64,000 nucleotides of DNA from Heterocephalus glaber. Taxonomy: Eukaryota > Chordata > Mammalia > Rodentia > Bathyergidae. This document shows, one piece after another, positions 54,401 through 64,000 of this stretch; position 1 is the first letter of the stretch, and every line of letters begins with the position of its first letter. Location of the stretch: positions 6,187,087-6,251,086 of the forward strand of contig NW_004624842.1 in the NCBI RefSeq assembly GCF_000247695.1, in the 5' to 3' direction. A program made the translations under genes and the position numbers. The notes under the pieces were generated by a model. That model did no database searches. It was given only the letters and a program-made list of their open reading frames with translations, and was not told the origin of the DNA.

Positions 54401-57015
54401 CTATAGAACCAACTTTGATCCCGGGGCCAGTTACTCCCCCTCCCTGGGCCTCAGTGTCTTCATCAGCAAAGCGGGGCAGCACTGGTACCTGCATCCTAGG
54501 GATGTGGTTAAGAGGAGTGAGGTAATGTAGGTGCAGACCCCAAATGTAACACTATAGCATCACAACTGGAGGCTCAATGAAAGAATTTTCTCCCTACCCT
54601 TTCCATGGCTTCAGCCTTGGTTTGGTTTCTGGCCTCGACATTGCTTCCACCTGCACCCTGCAAGCTCGCTCATGCACACCCAACCCAGAGTTCTCAGATA
54701 AGAAGCTCACTGTTCATTACTCTCTCCAGCCCAGGTCACTCTTGTCCAGGTCACCCCTCCCTTAACTCTCTTTCTACTTACATCCTCCTTCAGCTGGCTG
54801 AATCCTACCTCCCAGCTCTCCTGTTTCCAGCCAGGGCATTCTGTCCTCCAGGAAGCCCTCCTTCCTGGTTCCCAGCCCCAGGCAGCTGCCCTCTGTGCTG
54901 CCTCTGTCACTGATATTGGTGTGATATTGCCACTGTCAGGCTCTGCCACATACTGGGAGTTCTTTGAGGTAAGGACAATGTCAGGTTCATGTCTTAGATA
55001 CCAACTTCACCCAGCAGGAGGGTTCCACAGTGGGAGAAATACTGACTATAACAATTCTAATAGAATTTATTGAGCATTTACTGTGTGCCAGACTTTATTT
55101 TAGCTGCTTGACACAGATTAACTCGTGTTCTTGACAACAACCCCCTGAATAGCTGCTAACCATGCAACCAAAGTCAGAGAGTTCCAATCTTAGCTCTGCC
55201 ACTGACTACGGCCCTGGGCAAGTGACACTGCTGCTGTATGTCTTATCTTCCAGATTTTTACAATAGAGATATTCCAGACATGTGTACTGCTTTGAGAGGC
55301 AGACACACATTCTCCCTTTTTCTGCTCCAGCACCCTATTTCTGCCTACCATCCCCCCGTGGCCTGTTTTTTTTCCCCCTGGCTTTCAGTCTGCTCAGCAG
55401 CCAAGTGCAGTGATAACGGTCCACCCTCTGGCTTTGGGAGGACAATTCACTGGCAATGCTTAGCCTGGTGTCAGACACACAGAAACCTGGAGTGGGTGGT
55501 CATTACATATAATTATTAGTTATTATGTGATTTCTTTCATTCATTTAAAAATTATTTTGGGGCACCTATTGTATATCAAGCCCTATTTTTGATATGAGGA
55601 CACGGCAATGAACATTTCAGATAAAAATCCTGGGGATTATAATCTACCCAGGGAGACAAGAATGAACTAGTAAAATGCACGGTGTGCAGGGGAGTGACAT
55701 GTGGCCTAGGGACCTTTGGGGTGTGTGTAAGAGGGCCAGTCTGCTGGGGCAGCAGTAGCAGCATCCCTCGGCCCTGCAAGGACTCACCCAGAGAGCTTCT
55801 CCACCACACCGAAAATCCCTCCGTAGCCCAGCAGGCCACCTCCTCCAAGCAGCCCCTTGGAGCCCAGGAGGCCTTGGTTCAGTGATGTCACTGTGCCCAG
55901 CACATCCTGCAGAATGGGCCCCCCGACCAGTGAGTTCTGGATGGCTGCAAAGGGTGAGAATAGGAAGATGCTGGAAACTCCTGCCCAGCTGCAAGACCAT
56001 GGCAGCTGCTCCTTTCCTCTGAGCTTCAAGAAATCTTTTCAAGTGCTAGGGATGGAACTCAGACCCTTGCACAGATTAGGCACGTGCTCTGAGCTATGCC
56101 CGGGCCCAGAAAACCTCTGTTTTTTTTGGAATTGACTCACATGTTACAGTCAAATATCAGAAACCACAACAACCCCCTGCTGCCACCACAGGGTCGGTGA
56201 CCTGCCTGGCACGCAGGAGGTACCCAGTGATTGTGCAGTATGAATGAGTGAATCCTGTGGGGATCTTTTAATTTTGCAGATGGATAAACTAAGGCCCAGA
56301 GAGGGGCAGAGATTTTCCCAAAGTCACACAGTAAATCAGGCTTGGGGCCAATAGTATACCTTGGGCTTTGGATCCTCGGCAGGCTGCTGCACCAAAAGGG
56401 CAGATAGAACTAAAGGACAGGGAACCACCTGGGCTTAATCGTGGTGGATGGGATACCTCCTTCCCCTGGGGCACCCCAGGCCTGAGTCCGTGGTTATAAA
56501 GGCAACATGGAACAGACTGCCCTGTGGCGGTTGGGACAGGCCTGGGTCGCCTCCCTGAAGTGCTTCCTATTCACAGCCACTCTACTCCTTCCCCGAGACT
56601 GTCACCCATCGTGGGCCACTAGGAGCAGCCAAAGCCAAATAAAAGGGCTGCACCTAAAACCCTGGGGCAGAGAGTGGCCCAGCCCCCACCCTCCCAGCCC
56701 CTCCTCAACCCACCTGTACCCTCCCCAAGCCCCAGCAGCCCACAAACAGCCTCAGCCAGATGGCCCAGTCCTTGCTAGAGGAAAGGCATTAGTCACCCTC
56801 TGCCCTCAGAGCCTGCAAGCCAGCCCTGAGCATCCTACTGTTGCTCCCAGAAGCCCAGGCTTTTCTGTCCCTCGGGGCAGACACAGTGCCTGCCTGGCCT
56901 CACCTTTGACGAGTTCATCCTTGTCGATCCGAGCAAGCGTGCCCACGGTCTCAAGCAGCCCCTCGCATGGGGTAGCCAGGCCCCAGAGCAAAAGCAAGGA
57001 CCACACTCCCAGCAT
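42435..57015 (-). CDS. BPIFB3: BPI fold-containing family B member 3 (BPIFB3/RYA3), 15 coding exons
   Basis: Coding exons, 5' to 3' on the minus strand: 57015-56904, 55944-55788, 54262-54158, 53771-53631, 52412-52349, 50773-50713, 50084-49993, 49863-49684, 48837-48784, 46905-46735, 46056-45989, 44915-44876, 43920-43857, 43305-43229, 42464-42435. The sum is 1416 bases, giving 471 residues (human about 476), with consistent phases and GT-AG introns. The protein is a BPI-fold lipid-binding protein; human BPIFB3 acts at the endoplasmic reticulum and restrains a form of autophagy. It starts with a signal peptide ([17 protein letters not shown]), followed by a Gly/Leu run ([19 protein letters not shown]) and two BPI domains. 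The cysteine pair is in [10 protein letters not shown] (exon 4) and [10 protein letters not shown] (exon 6). The C-terminus is [12 protein letters not shown]. Exon 12 is 40 bases, one codon shorter than the 43 bases in BPIFB4. Confidence 0.96.
44279..44468. mobile_element. hAT-type non-autonomous DNA transposon
   Basis: The element is 190 bp and lies in BPIFB3 intron 12. It has inverted ends (TAGTGATGGCGAACC at the left, GGTTGGCCACCACTG at the right) and a perfect 8-bp duplication, TTCTAGAA, at 44271-44278 and 44469-44476, the size made by hAT transposases. The interior is A/T-rich with no coding sequence. I recall similar ends from widespread vertebrate hAT elements but cannot name the family. 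Confidence 0.8.
46290..46370 (+). mobile_element. ID-like SINE with perfect 15-bp duplication
   Basis: The tRNA-like A and B boxes and a run of A are flanked by AGAAGGCCGGGGTTG at 46275-46289 and 46371-46385. It lies in BPIFB3 intron 10, antisense to the gene. The perfect duplication marks a young insertion. Confidence 0.9.
48984..49275 (-). mobile_element. B1-dID type dimeric SINE, interrupted
   Basis: The ID-like half is at 48984-49055 and the B1-like half at 49146-49272, with the 7SL-type phrase CTGGGATTACAGG in antisense orientation. The pair is split by the younger ID-like copy. The dimer type is one of the reasons for suspecting a non-murid rodent. Confidence 0.7.
49061..49143 (-). mobile_element. 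ID-like SINE nested in a B1-dID element
   Basis: A young reverse-oriented copy inserted in the T-rich linker of an older dimeric SINE whose two halves lie on either side. Confidence 0.8.
56036..56107 (-). mobile_element. old ID-like SINE
   Basis: A diverged reverse-oriented copy (GTGCTAGGGATGGAACTCAG, then CTCTGAGCTATGCCCGGGCC). It lies about 90 bases upstream of BPIFB3 exon 2. Confidence 0.6.
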
Positions 57016-57025
57016 GGCTGAACAC
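57016..57025 (-). other. BPIFB3: BPIFB3 5' UTR part of the first coding exon
   Basis: The acceptor CCTTCCAG ends at 57026, and ten bases separate it from the ATG. It is the likely partner of the donor after 58358. Confidence 0.55.
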
Positions 57026-58357
57026 CTGGAAGGGGTGGGAGCAGGAGCTCTGAGACGGTCCTCGTGCCCAAGCCTTTCCATGCCTGCTTCCCTCCAGTCC
57101 ATCTGGCCAATCCCAAATTCAGGTTCACTCCAAGAAAAGGCCTCTCCAGCAGCCACCAACATGTGCTGAGACTCCCAGGCCCTTTTCACGTCTTTCCCTC
57201 ACTGATCCCATTTCACAGATGGGAAAACTGAGGCCAGAAAATGGAGAGGACTTCACCAAGGCCCCAGAGCTAATCAGCGGCAGGGCCAGAATTCCAGCCT
57301 GAGCCTGCCTGACCTAAAAGTCTCAGGCCCTGATGAGCCTGTCGAGGTCTGGAGTGAAAGCCACATCAGGGCCTCTCCACCACGGCAGGATGAGAGCTGT
57401 GGCTCTGGACTGGTTCCTGCTGGCTCCTGAGGCCATTTCCGAAGGAGTGGCTTGTTGGGGACGCCAGACACTTAGGCTTACCATGTCCCGCCTCTGTTGT
57501 CTTCTGCACCTCCATCCCAAATGCTGTTAATTGGGAAATGCAGTGGGAGGTGGGAGCATGGCTAATTACTAGTCTCAGAATGCTTGTCTTTTAGACTTCC
57601 ACGTCTGCCCGCCCAGTCATTTATCCATCTATCTTGGATGAAAACCCAGGGTCCTTGTCATTACCCACAAACTCCCTTACCTGCCTCTTTGGGCTCCTTG
57701 GCCTTAAGCATGCCAAGCCCTTTCCTACTTCAGGGCCTTCACACATGTTCCCTCTGAAGAGAAACCTCTTCACCTGAGTCACTGAGGACTAACCCTTATC
57801 TTTCCTCTCTCCCCTTTTCCTTGTCTAAAGAGGCTGGCCAATCACTGAATATTTATTTTAAGGTGCTCATCACAATGCATCAATGCAGCATGTGAGAGTG
57901 TCCTTGTTTGCCATCTCTGAAAGCTCCCTGAGGGCCTGGGACGGTGGGTGGGACTTGTGCCCTGGCTGCATGCTGAAAGGTGGCATCTGCCAGAGAGCAA
58001 GGCTAGAACCCCACAGCCCTGTGTCCTGGTGCTGGGTCTGCCCAACTGGTGCAGCACTTTCTCCACCTTGATGCAAAGGCACTGTGTGTCCCAGCAGCAA
58101 TCCTGCTTGTCCATTTGGTTTCCCCAAGTCTCATCCCTGTCACCTCTGGAATTCCTCACCGAAGATGGGAAGCCAGTAGGGTCCCATAGCTCTAGAGAAA
58201 AATGGGGCTCCCTAGAACCAGTGTCCACCCTCCAGGTAGCCGTGGGCCCTCCTAGGGTGAATTCTTCATGTGCTCATTATTCAGATGGCACAGTAGGAAG
58301 TCAGAAGGCCAAAGGCTGAGGTCAGGACAGGACCAGGGCTGCCCCACGCAGCCTTAC

Positions 58358-58416
58358 CCACTGCTCCTGCCAATCCACACTGGTGGCTGGGGGCTCAGGC
58401 CTCCTGTCGGTTCCTC
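58358..58416 (-). other. BPIFB3: putative non-coding first exon of BPIFB3
   Basis: A strong donor (AGTGG|GTAAGG) follows 58358, and a TATA-like box lies about 30 bases upstream of 58416. The predicted exon of about 59 bases contains no ATG that would compete with the coding start. Inferred from the sequence signals only. Confidence 0.5.
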
Positions 58417-58440
58417 TAAACACCTGAGGCCAGGAAGGCC

Positions 58441-58448
58441 CTTATAAG
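58441..58448 (-). promoter_or_regulatory. TATA-like box of BPIFB3
   Basis: CTTATAAG, a palindrome, lies about 1.4 kb upstream of the BPIFB3 start codon and 83 bases upstream of a good splice donor on the minus strand. This is the same promoter/short-exon layout as in BPIFB4. Confidence 0.5.
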
Positions 58449-60094
58449 CACACAGCAGCCCTGGGGACACAAAGCGGGCACAGCCGCCAGGAACCCGTCA
58501 ATATGTCATGTCAGAAGCAAATTGCGGTTTTTCCCGAGGGCTGAACTAAGCCTTCCTCTGGGGGAGAGTGAGGGGGCTGGGGTGGGTGCTCAGGGGCGGG
58601 ACGCAAAGTGTGGGCACTGCAGATGCCCCCCCCACCCCTGCCCCAGAGCTCGATGGGGTGGGACCCTGCCACGTGTGTTCTGCTCCCTGTTGGGCTCCCT
58701 CCAGTTCCTCAAAGCCACCCCTGTGACACAGAATCTACACTGCCTTTCCCCACCTCCTCAGAGGCCCAGGAAGGGAAGACAGCAGCTTGAGGCTGCTGGG
58801 CCTCTGACCCTCTGCCACTGGGGCCGGGCATGGAGCTGGCCATGGGCCTGGAGAAAGGGACTCTGGGAAGTCATGGAGAAGGCCCAGTATTCCCAGGACT
58901 CCAGAGCAGATGCTTTGCCCCATTTCTGTGGCTGATCCAGACTACAGTGAAGAGAAATTCATTCCTTCCTTCATTGTTTATTCTACAGCAGGCATTTTCC
59001 AAGCATCTACTGTTTGCCTGATACTGGGGACACCCCAGTAAGTAGGAGACAGAGCCCTGCCTGGAAGAGCTGAGTGGTGGCAATACAATGCTGTTTGAAG
59101 TTTTCTAGCAGCCACAATTTTTTTTAAAGTTTAAAAATGACAGTGAAATTAATCTTAGCAGTATAGTTTATTTAACGAATATATTGGAAAAATTATTATT
59201 TAACACATATTCAACATAAAATTATCAATGAGATGCTTTGCTTTTGTTTTTTCTCATACTGACATATACTAACTTTTCCAAATCTGCCTACAGCACTCTA
59301 AAACTTGAGCTTGCCACACATCAGGCAGTCACCTCATGTGGCCATCGGCTGTTATGGGGCTGCACCGTTCCAAGGGAACAAATACCCACAGGACACAGAA
59401 GTGAGAGGCTGGAGGCAGAACTACAGTGGGGCAGGGCCAGGAGCCACACTCAGCAACCCGGAGAGGCTGGGGCTGCTGCAGGAACCACAGTGAGGCCAGC
59501 GGGGATGTGGGGCCACCACGGTGACAGTGCGGACTCACAGGCTCTGGCTTTTATTTGCAGTTCCTCGGCAGGTGCCTGTCCAGGTGAAGGGCCGCCTCCG
59601 AGCCCTCGGTCCTTGGGAATTTCTCTCCCAGAGCTATGACATCCCCAGCATGTCTGGGGGTCTGTGTAGGGCACGAGTACCATCCTAGGGGCATGGGGAA
59701 GAGGGATGGTGACCTCAATGACTGAACCTAACCTACTACCTATTGCTCCTGATGACCCATAGCATGCTTCTGAAAAAATTAAGTTTTTAGTGAAAAATAG
59801 ACACATGCAGAAAAGGGCGGAGCTCAGGTGTACCACTCCATGAAGTTTAAAGGGAGGCTCCCCACATGTCCCCTCTGACTCACCCCTTCCTGACACAGTG
59901 GAGGAGTCCCTGTGTGCCAGAGGGCCAGCAGTACCCGATGACCCATGTGCCCTTTTGTGCTGGCTCCCTGTGTATGGTGTCTACGGCATTCATCCACATG
60001 GTCCTGCGAGGTGCCAGCTTGTTCTTTGCCAAGGACACCATGTGTGTGCAGCCCACCCTGTCCAGAGACCTCCCAGGTAAGCCCTCCCAGGTGT

Positions 60095-60315
60095 GGCTAC
60101 TAACTGATGCTGCTGTGAAAGTTCTTGCCAAGGCTTTGGGGAGATATATGTCTTTATTTTCCATTTCTCTTGGGTAAACAACTACAAGTGGAATCGCAGG
60201 GTCAGAGTGTGGTGTGCACACTTAACTATAGTAGTGACCACTATGGTGCTCCCAAACAGCCACGCAAAGCCACCACACATTCCCACCAGGCTTCCCACCA
60301 CATTCCCTCCATGCC
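60095..60315 (-). mobile_element. old L1 fragment
   Basis: CAACTACAAGTGGAATCGCA followed by GGGTCAGAG is the antisense of a conserved L1 3' segment. It lies between BPIFB6 and BPIFB3. Confidence 0.45.
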
Positions 60316-60364
60316 CTGGGGGTCACCCAAGCATCTAAGTTTGAAGGAAGAAGAAAGACAGCTA

Positions 60365-60560
60365 ACACCTAGCATTTATTGAGCACTAACTGTGTATGTG
60401 GCAGCGGGTCTGTGTGATCACATATAGTCATAACACAACCCAGTGCTGAAGTTATCTCCTCTTTCCACTCTAGGAGCCAGGGCTCAGCAGGGAAAGTGGC
60501 TTGCCAGGGCCATGCAGAGGTCCCACCAGGCCATCTGACTCTATGCCCACATCCTGCCTG
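60365..60560 (-). repeat. MIR SINE
   Basis: Antisense copy beginning ATTTATTGAGCACTAACTGT and continuing to GGGAAAGTGGCTTGCCAGGG. Confidence 0.55.
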
Positions 60561-62485
60561 GCTCAGCCTCTGGGAAGGGAGGAAAACACTACCAAACCCC
60601 TGGCTTGCCTTGTCTCCCCAATTCCTGCCAGACCCAACCCCCAGGACTCCAGCTGCATCCACTCCCCAGGCACCCCCATCACCCCTCACATCAAAGCTGG
60701 GTCAAGGATTGGGTCTGTGTGTGGGAAGAATCTCATTTAAATCCGTGTCCCTGGGGCCCCAGCTGTGGCAACCCTGACTCCACAGTCGGGGTGCAGGAGC
60801 CAGAATAAGCACATTTACCAGCCTCCAGGGCAACACTATGAGCAGTCACGGTAGTGGATGTGGTGAAGATGAGGGAGCCAGGAAGGGATAGAGCAGAGGA
60901 GGAGATATTTGCCCCTAGTGAACTCTGGAGCCAGAATTCCAGGTTCAAATCCCAGCACCGTCACTTGATATCAAGTATCAAGTGACTTACTTCCTAGAGC
61001 CACAGTTTCCCCATCTGCAAAACGGGCTAATGTTAAAGGTGTCCACCCTCATCTAGGCCCACTGTGAGGTCAAGTATTCTGGAAGGGGACTTTGGGATAG
61101 CAAGGGAGGGGTGCCAGGGGGATTCAGGTGATGGTCACGCCCCTGGGAGGCCTCCCTGGGGGCACTGAGTAGAGACTGGGCTGGGGAGGTGGAAGCGCAG
61201 GGTGGGGCAGGTGTGGCTTGTGAGGACTCAGGTGGAGGAAACATCACTTGGGCAGCCTGGGAGGTCCCCAGAGGCTGACAACTGTGGGCTCAGGGTGGCA
61301 GCCTGACTCTACTCCCGTTTTGCTCTGTGTCCTCAAAGGATGACAGTGCGTCTGCTGCTGAGTGTGGTGTGAGGGCCAGGAGAAGACTGGCCTGCGCAGA
61401 TGGGGCTCAAGTCCAGCTCTACCTGCATCAGCTGCTCTTGGGCAGGTTGCTTCATCTCTCAGAGCCTCCTCTTCATTATCTAGGGTTGGGGAGTCCTGCA
61501 AGGTGAGCAGCACCCAGTGGGACAAAGAGTGTGGGGACATAGGAATATGGGGTCCCTTTGCCCCCACTTCCTGCCCAGGGAGAATCTCAAGTAACTGACC
61601 ACCCGAAGACTCGTGGGGTCAGATTAGAGGTCAGGGCATGCAATCCTTTTCTCACTGTACAGATAGGGAAACTGAGGTCCAGAGAGGGGCTGTGGCTTGT
61701 ATGAAGCCACACTGCGTCCAGGGTCTGATGAGAACCCAGGCCTTCCAACTCTAACAGCCTTATGCCTTGATTTCCATGTCTGCACACGGGCAGGAGAAAG
61801 TGACAGGATTGCTGTAGGTGGCCATGAGGCTGCTGTTGGACACACAGGCAGAGGTGGGGGGAAGAGGGGTGTCTCTAGGAGGGCCAGGGTCAGATGTCAC
61901 CGCCCATGGATCACCCAGGCGTCTGTACCTGCCAGACCTGCCTCAAGGCTGCCACTGTCTCCGAGCTGGAGAAATGACAGGTGATGGAATTAGGGCTGAG
62001 AGAGAGATAAGGGGGCAGCTCTGGCATCCAGGGCTCCTTTGTCTGTGGCATGGGCCTGTGCCAAGCTGGGATGGAGTCCAACTGGTAGGGCCTCACAGGC
62101 TTGGGGGACACTGGTCCCCTGACCAGGCCCCTGATTACACCACAGACACATGCATGTGCCCAGGCACACACCCATCCATACTCACGCCCAGACCCCGCAT
62201 CCAGACTCACCCACAAGACAGACATTCTGGCAGATGAACACACAGTGTGGACATAGACACGCAGCCGCCGCTGCCCTCATCACAGTTCCAAGCTGGAGCA
62301 GCAGCTGACCACAGGGGACCTGATGTGCTTTTTTCCTCAAAGCTATTGGATCTTTTCTTTCTTCCTTTCCTTCTTTTTTTCCATTCTAGCAAGTAGCACT
62401 GATTTTCAGGATCTACTTAAAATTATTTTTAACTCAATTATGTTAAGTATACATTCACTTTAAAATGAATCAATTTAAGAATATT

Positions 62486-62575
62486 AGGGCTGGAACGTAG
62501 CTCAGTGGTAGAGTGCTTGCCTGCCATGTGTGGGCTTCCATTCCCAAAACCAAACCTGCCAAAAAAGCGAAGCCC
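62486..62575 (+). mobile_element. ID-type SINE
   Basis: GGGCTGGAACGTAGCTCAGT, then GGTAGAGTGCTTGCCTG, is the classical ID head. It differs from the young family here at the anticodon-arm region, so it belongs to another subfamily. Confidence 0.65.
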
Positions 62576-62774
62576 AAAGAGGAGGCAACGGGGACAGATG
62601 AAGCAAGTGTCAGGCTGCTGATCCTCACGTGAGTGTGGAGCATAGAAACTCCCTCCTGGCCCCTCTGTGTGACAGACTGTCCCCTGGCACATGCTCATCA
62701 CATACATGCACATGATGGCTCACGGCCACACCATGACAGAGACCCCTGCTCCTATTTCTTTCAGCCCAGGGCTG

Positions 62775-62990
62775 ACACTTCTGGAACCTACTGTGAGCCA
62801 GGCACCATGCTAAGCCTTTCATATGATTCCATTCATTTCAACTTCACCTGACCCGCTGATATCAGTACTGACAACATCCCTTTGTATAGGTGAGAAAACT
62901 CACCTGTAAAATGACTTGCCTGGGACACTCAGCAGCAGCAAGGTGGCAGAGCTGAGATCTGAACCCAGCAGACCGGCTCCAGAGCCTGAG
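62775..62990 (-). repeat. MIR SINE
   Basis: Antisense copy with TACTGTGAGCCAGGCACCAT, then TGACTTGCCTGGGACACTCA and GATCTGAACCCAGCAGAC. Confidence 0.7.
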
Positions 62991-63105
62991 TTCCAATCCT
63001 AACTCTGCCCTCAGTTTTCCAGGTGACCTTAAGCCAGGTGTTCCACCTCTCTAAGCCTTAGTCCCCTCATCTGTGAAAGAATAACTGTCCTCAACCCTTC
63101 AACTG
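62975..63105 (+). repeat. MIR SINE, opposite orientation to its neighbour
   Basis: Sense copy with AACTCTGCCCTCAGTTTTCC, CTCTAAGCCTTAGTCCCCTC and ATCTGTGAAAGAATAA. It abuts the antisense copy. Confidence 0.6.
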
Positions 63106-63521
63106 CTGGGGGAATAGAGGGAGGTGACATGGGGAGAGCTCTGTGGAGACACAGGATCTCTATGAATGGAGCTGTCCTCAAGTTACCAAGATTCGGGGGC
63201 AGATAGCTGAGACAGGAAAAGCTTTGCCACTTGCCAAACCATGTGACCTTGGACAAGACTGCTGGAGCCCTGTGCTTCAGTGTTATCTGTACAGTGGGAG
63301 CGATCGGGGTCTGTTTAGATGAGCTGAGATGGTACAGGGCAGCTCTGAGCAGGGCAGCCCAGGTCCTAAGACACACTCCAGCTACTCCAAGGCTTCTGCC
63401 AGCTGTTCTCCACACCCCAAGCTGGGCTTAGACCCCAAACCCACCAAGGGGGAAGAAAAGCCACACATCGGATGCAACAAAAGAGACTAAAATGTGGATG
63501 TCTGTAAGGGCCTTTCTCCAG

Positions 63522-63527
63522 TTTATT
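63522..63527 (-). terminator. BPIFB6: BPIFB6 poly(A) signal
   Basis: AATAAA on the minus strand lies about 145 bases past the BPIFB6 stop codon, so its 3' UTR ends near 63505. Confidence 0.75.
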
Positions 63528-63670
63528 GCCAGGCCCCAAACCAACCCTGCCCCACTCTCTCCTCAAAGGAAGTAGGGATCAGGGCCAAGCTCGTGAGGCT
63601 CTCATCAGGAAGCCCCGCTACAGAGTGCAGGGATGGTGGTGTGCTGGCAGCTGGAAGGGAGTCCTGTGCA

Positions 63671-63703
63671 TCAGGCCTGCTTCAAATCCAGTATCAGGGC
63701 ATT
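63671..63703 (-). CDS. BPIFB6: BPIFB6 terminal coding exon (partial gene)
   Basis: After a pyrimidine-rich acceptor ending TGCCAG, the minus strand reads NALILDLKQA and then TGA. The human BPIFB6 C-terminus is nearly the same (NALMLDLKLG), and the position just upstream of BPIFB3 matches the human gene order. Terminal exons of this family are all this short: 24 bases in BPIFB4 and 30 in BPIFB3. Human BPIFB6 is an endomembrane BPI-fold protein that affects secretory traffic. The remaining exons lie beyond the window; 63704-64000 is its last intron. Confidence 0.88.
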   Translation of the reverse strand, partial: NALILDLKQA

Positions 63704-64000
63704 CTGGCAGGAGAAAAAGGGCCAAGTGGAGTGGAGTGGGGACCAACAAGACCACCCAGGCATGGGGATGGGACTGAGCTGGATCCATGACCAGGAGATG
63801 GAAACCAACACAGAGTTTACACCAAGGTTTAAGTAGGCTCCCTTGTAACCCGAGGGCAGTCCTTGCACTTCTCTGAGCCTTGATTTTCAAAACTGTTAAA
63901 TGGGGACAAGCAGCCCTACCTCCTGGAGTAGAGAGATGGGATGCGGGAAATGTACATTTAATACTCCATGCTCAAAGCCTGGTGTGGCATGAAAAGCCAT

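Larger units (their letters stand above)
58450..63500. other. intergenic spacer between BPIFB6 and BPIFB3
   Basis: About 5 kb with L1, MIR and ID pieces. No coding exon was recognised. It ends just upstream of the BPIFB3 TATA-like box, so proximal regulatory sequence of BPIFB3 should lie near 58450-58900. Confidence 0.65.

Noticed and set aside
56507..57169. A 220-codon plus-strand open frame
   Set aside because: It runs antisense over BPIFB3 exon 1 and has no domain, splice or poly(A) support.

Overview
This window is vertebrate genomic DNA: intron-rich and dense in interspersed repeats, with no prokaryotic features. The SINEs point to a rodent outside the mouse/rat group. There are many young tRNA-derived ID-like copies with intact target-site duplications, plus older dimers joining a B1-like half to an ID-like half (B1-dID type). 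A hystricomorph or related rodent is my best guess, but the species cannot be fixed by eye.

The locus is part of the BPI-fold (PLUNC) gene cluster, and all three genes read on the minus strand. From high to low coordinates: the terminal coding exon of BPIFB6 (63703-63671; the rest lies beyond the window), all of BPIFB3 (15 coding exons, 57015-42435, about 471 residues), and all of BPIFB4 (15 coding exons, 38429-7486, about 790 residues). The order in the direction of transcription, BPIFB6 > BPIFB3 > BPIFB4, is the same as in human. Each gene ends in an AATAAA signal. BPIFB3 and BPIFB4 each have a TATA-like box and a probable short non-coding first exon 1.4-1.7 kb upstream of the start codon. 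Their exon lengths match almost one for one, as expected of tandem duplicates. All splice sites are GT-AG and I see no frameshift or premature stop, so both look functional. BPIFB4 exon 2 holds a large Gly/Leu repeat interrupted by a run of 199 N (36892-37090).

Both full genes encode secreted or endomembrane lipid-binding proteins of the BPI/LBP/PLUNC superfamily, with signal peptides and the conserved cysteine pair of the N-terminal BPI domain. No gene was recognised at 1-7200 (downstream of BPIFB4), 40.15-42.19 kb (between BPIFB3 and BPIFB4) or 58.45-63.5 kb (between BPIFB6 and BPIFB3).

The most notable non-genic item is in BPIFB4 intron 13. It is a 7.9-kb defective class I endogenous retrovirus that starts at R, ends at R with a poly(A) tail, and is flanked by a 16-bp duplication. 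It therefore appears to be a reverse-transcribed copy of a retroviral RNA inserted by L1 machinery rather than a normal provirus. Other items are a 190-bp hAT-type element with a perfect 8-bp duplication in BPIFB3 intron 12, an apparent poly(A)-only insertion, and several L1, MIR and LTR fragments and microsatellites.
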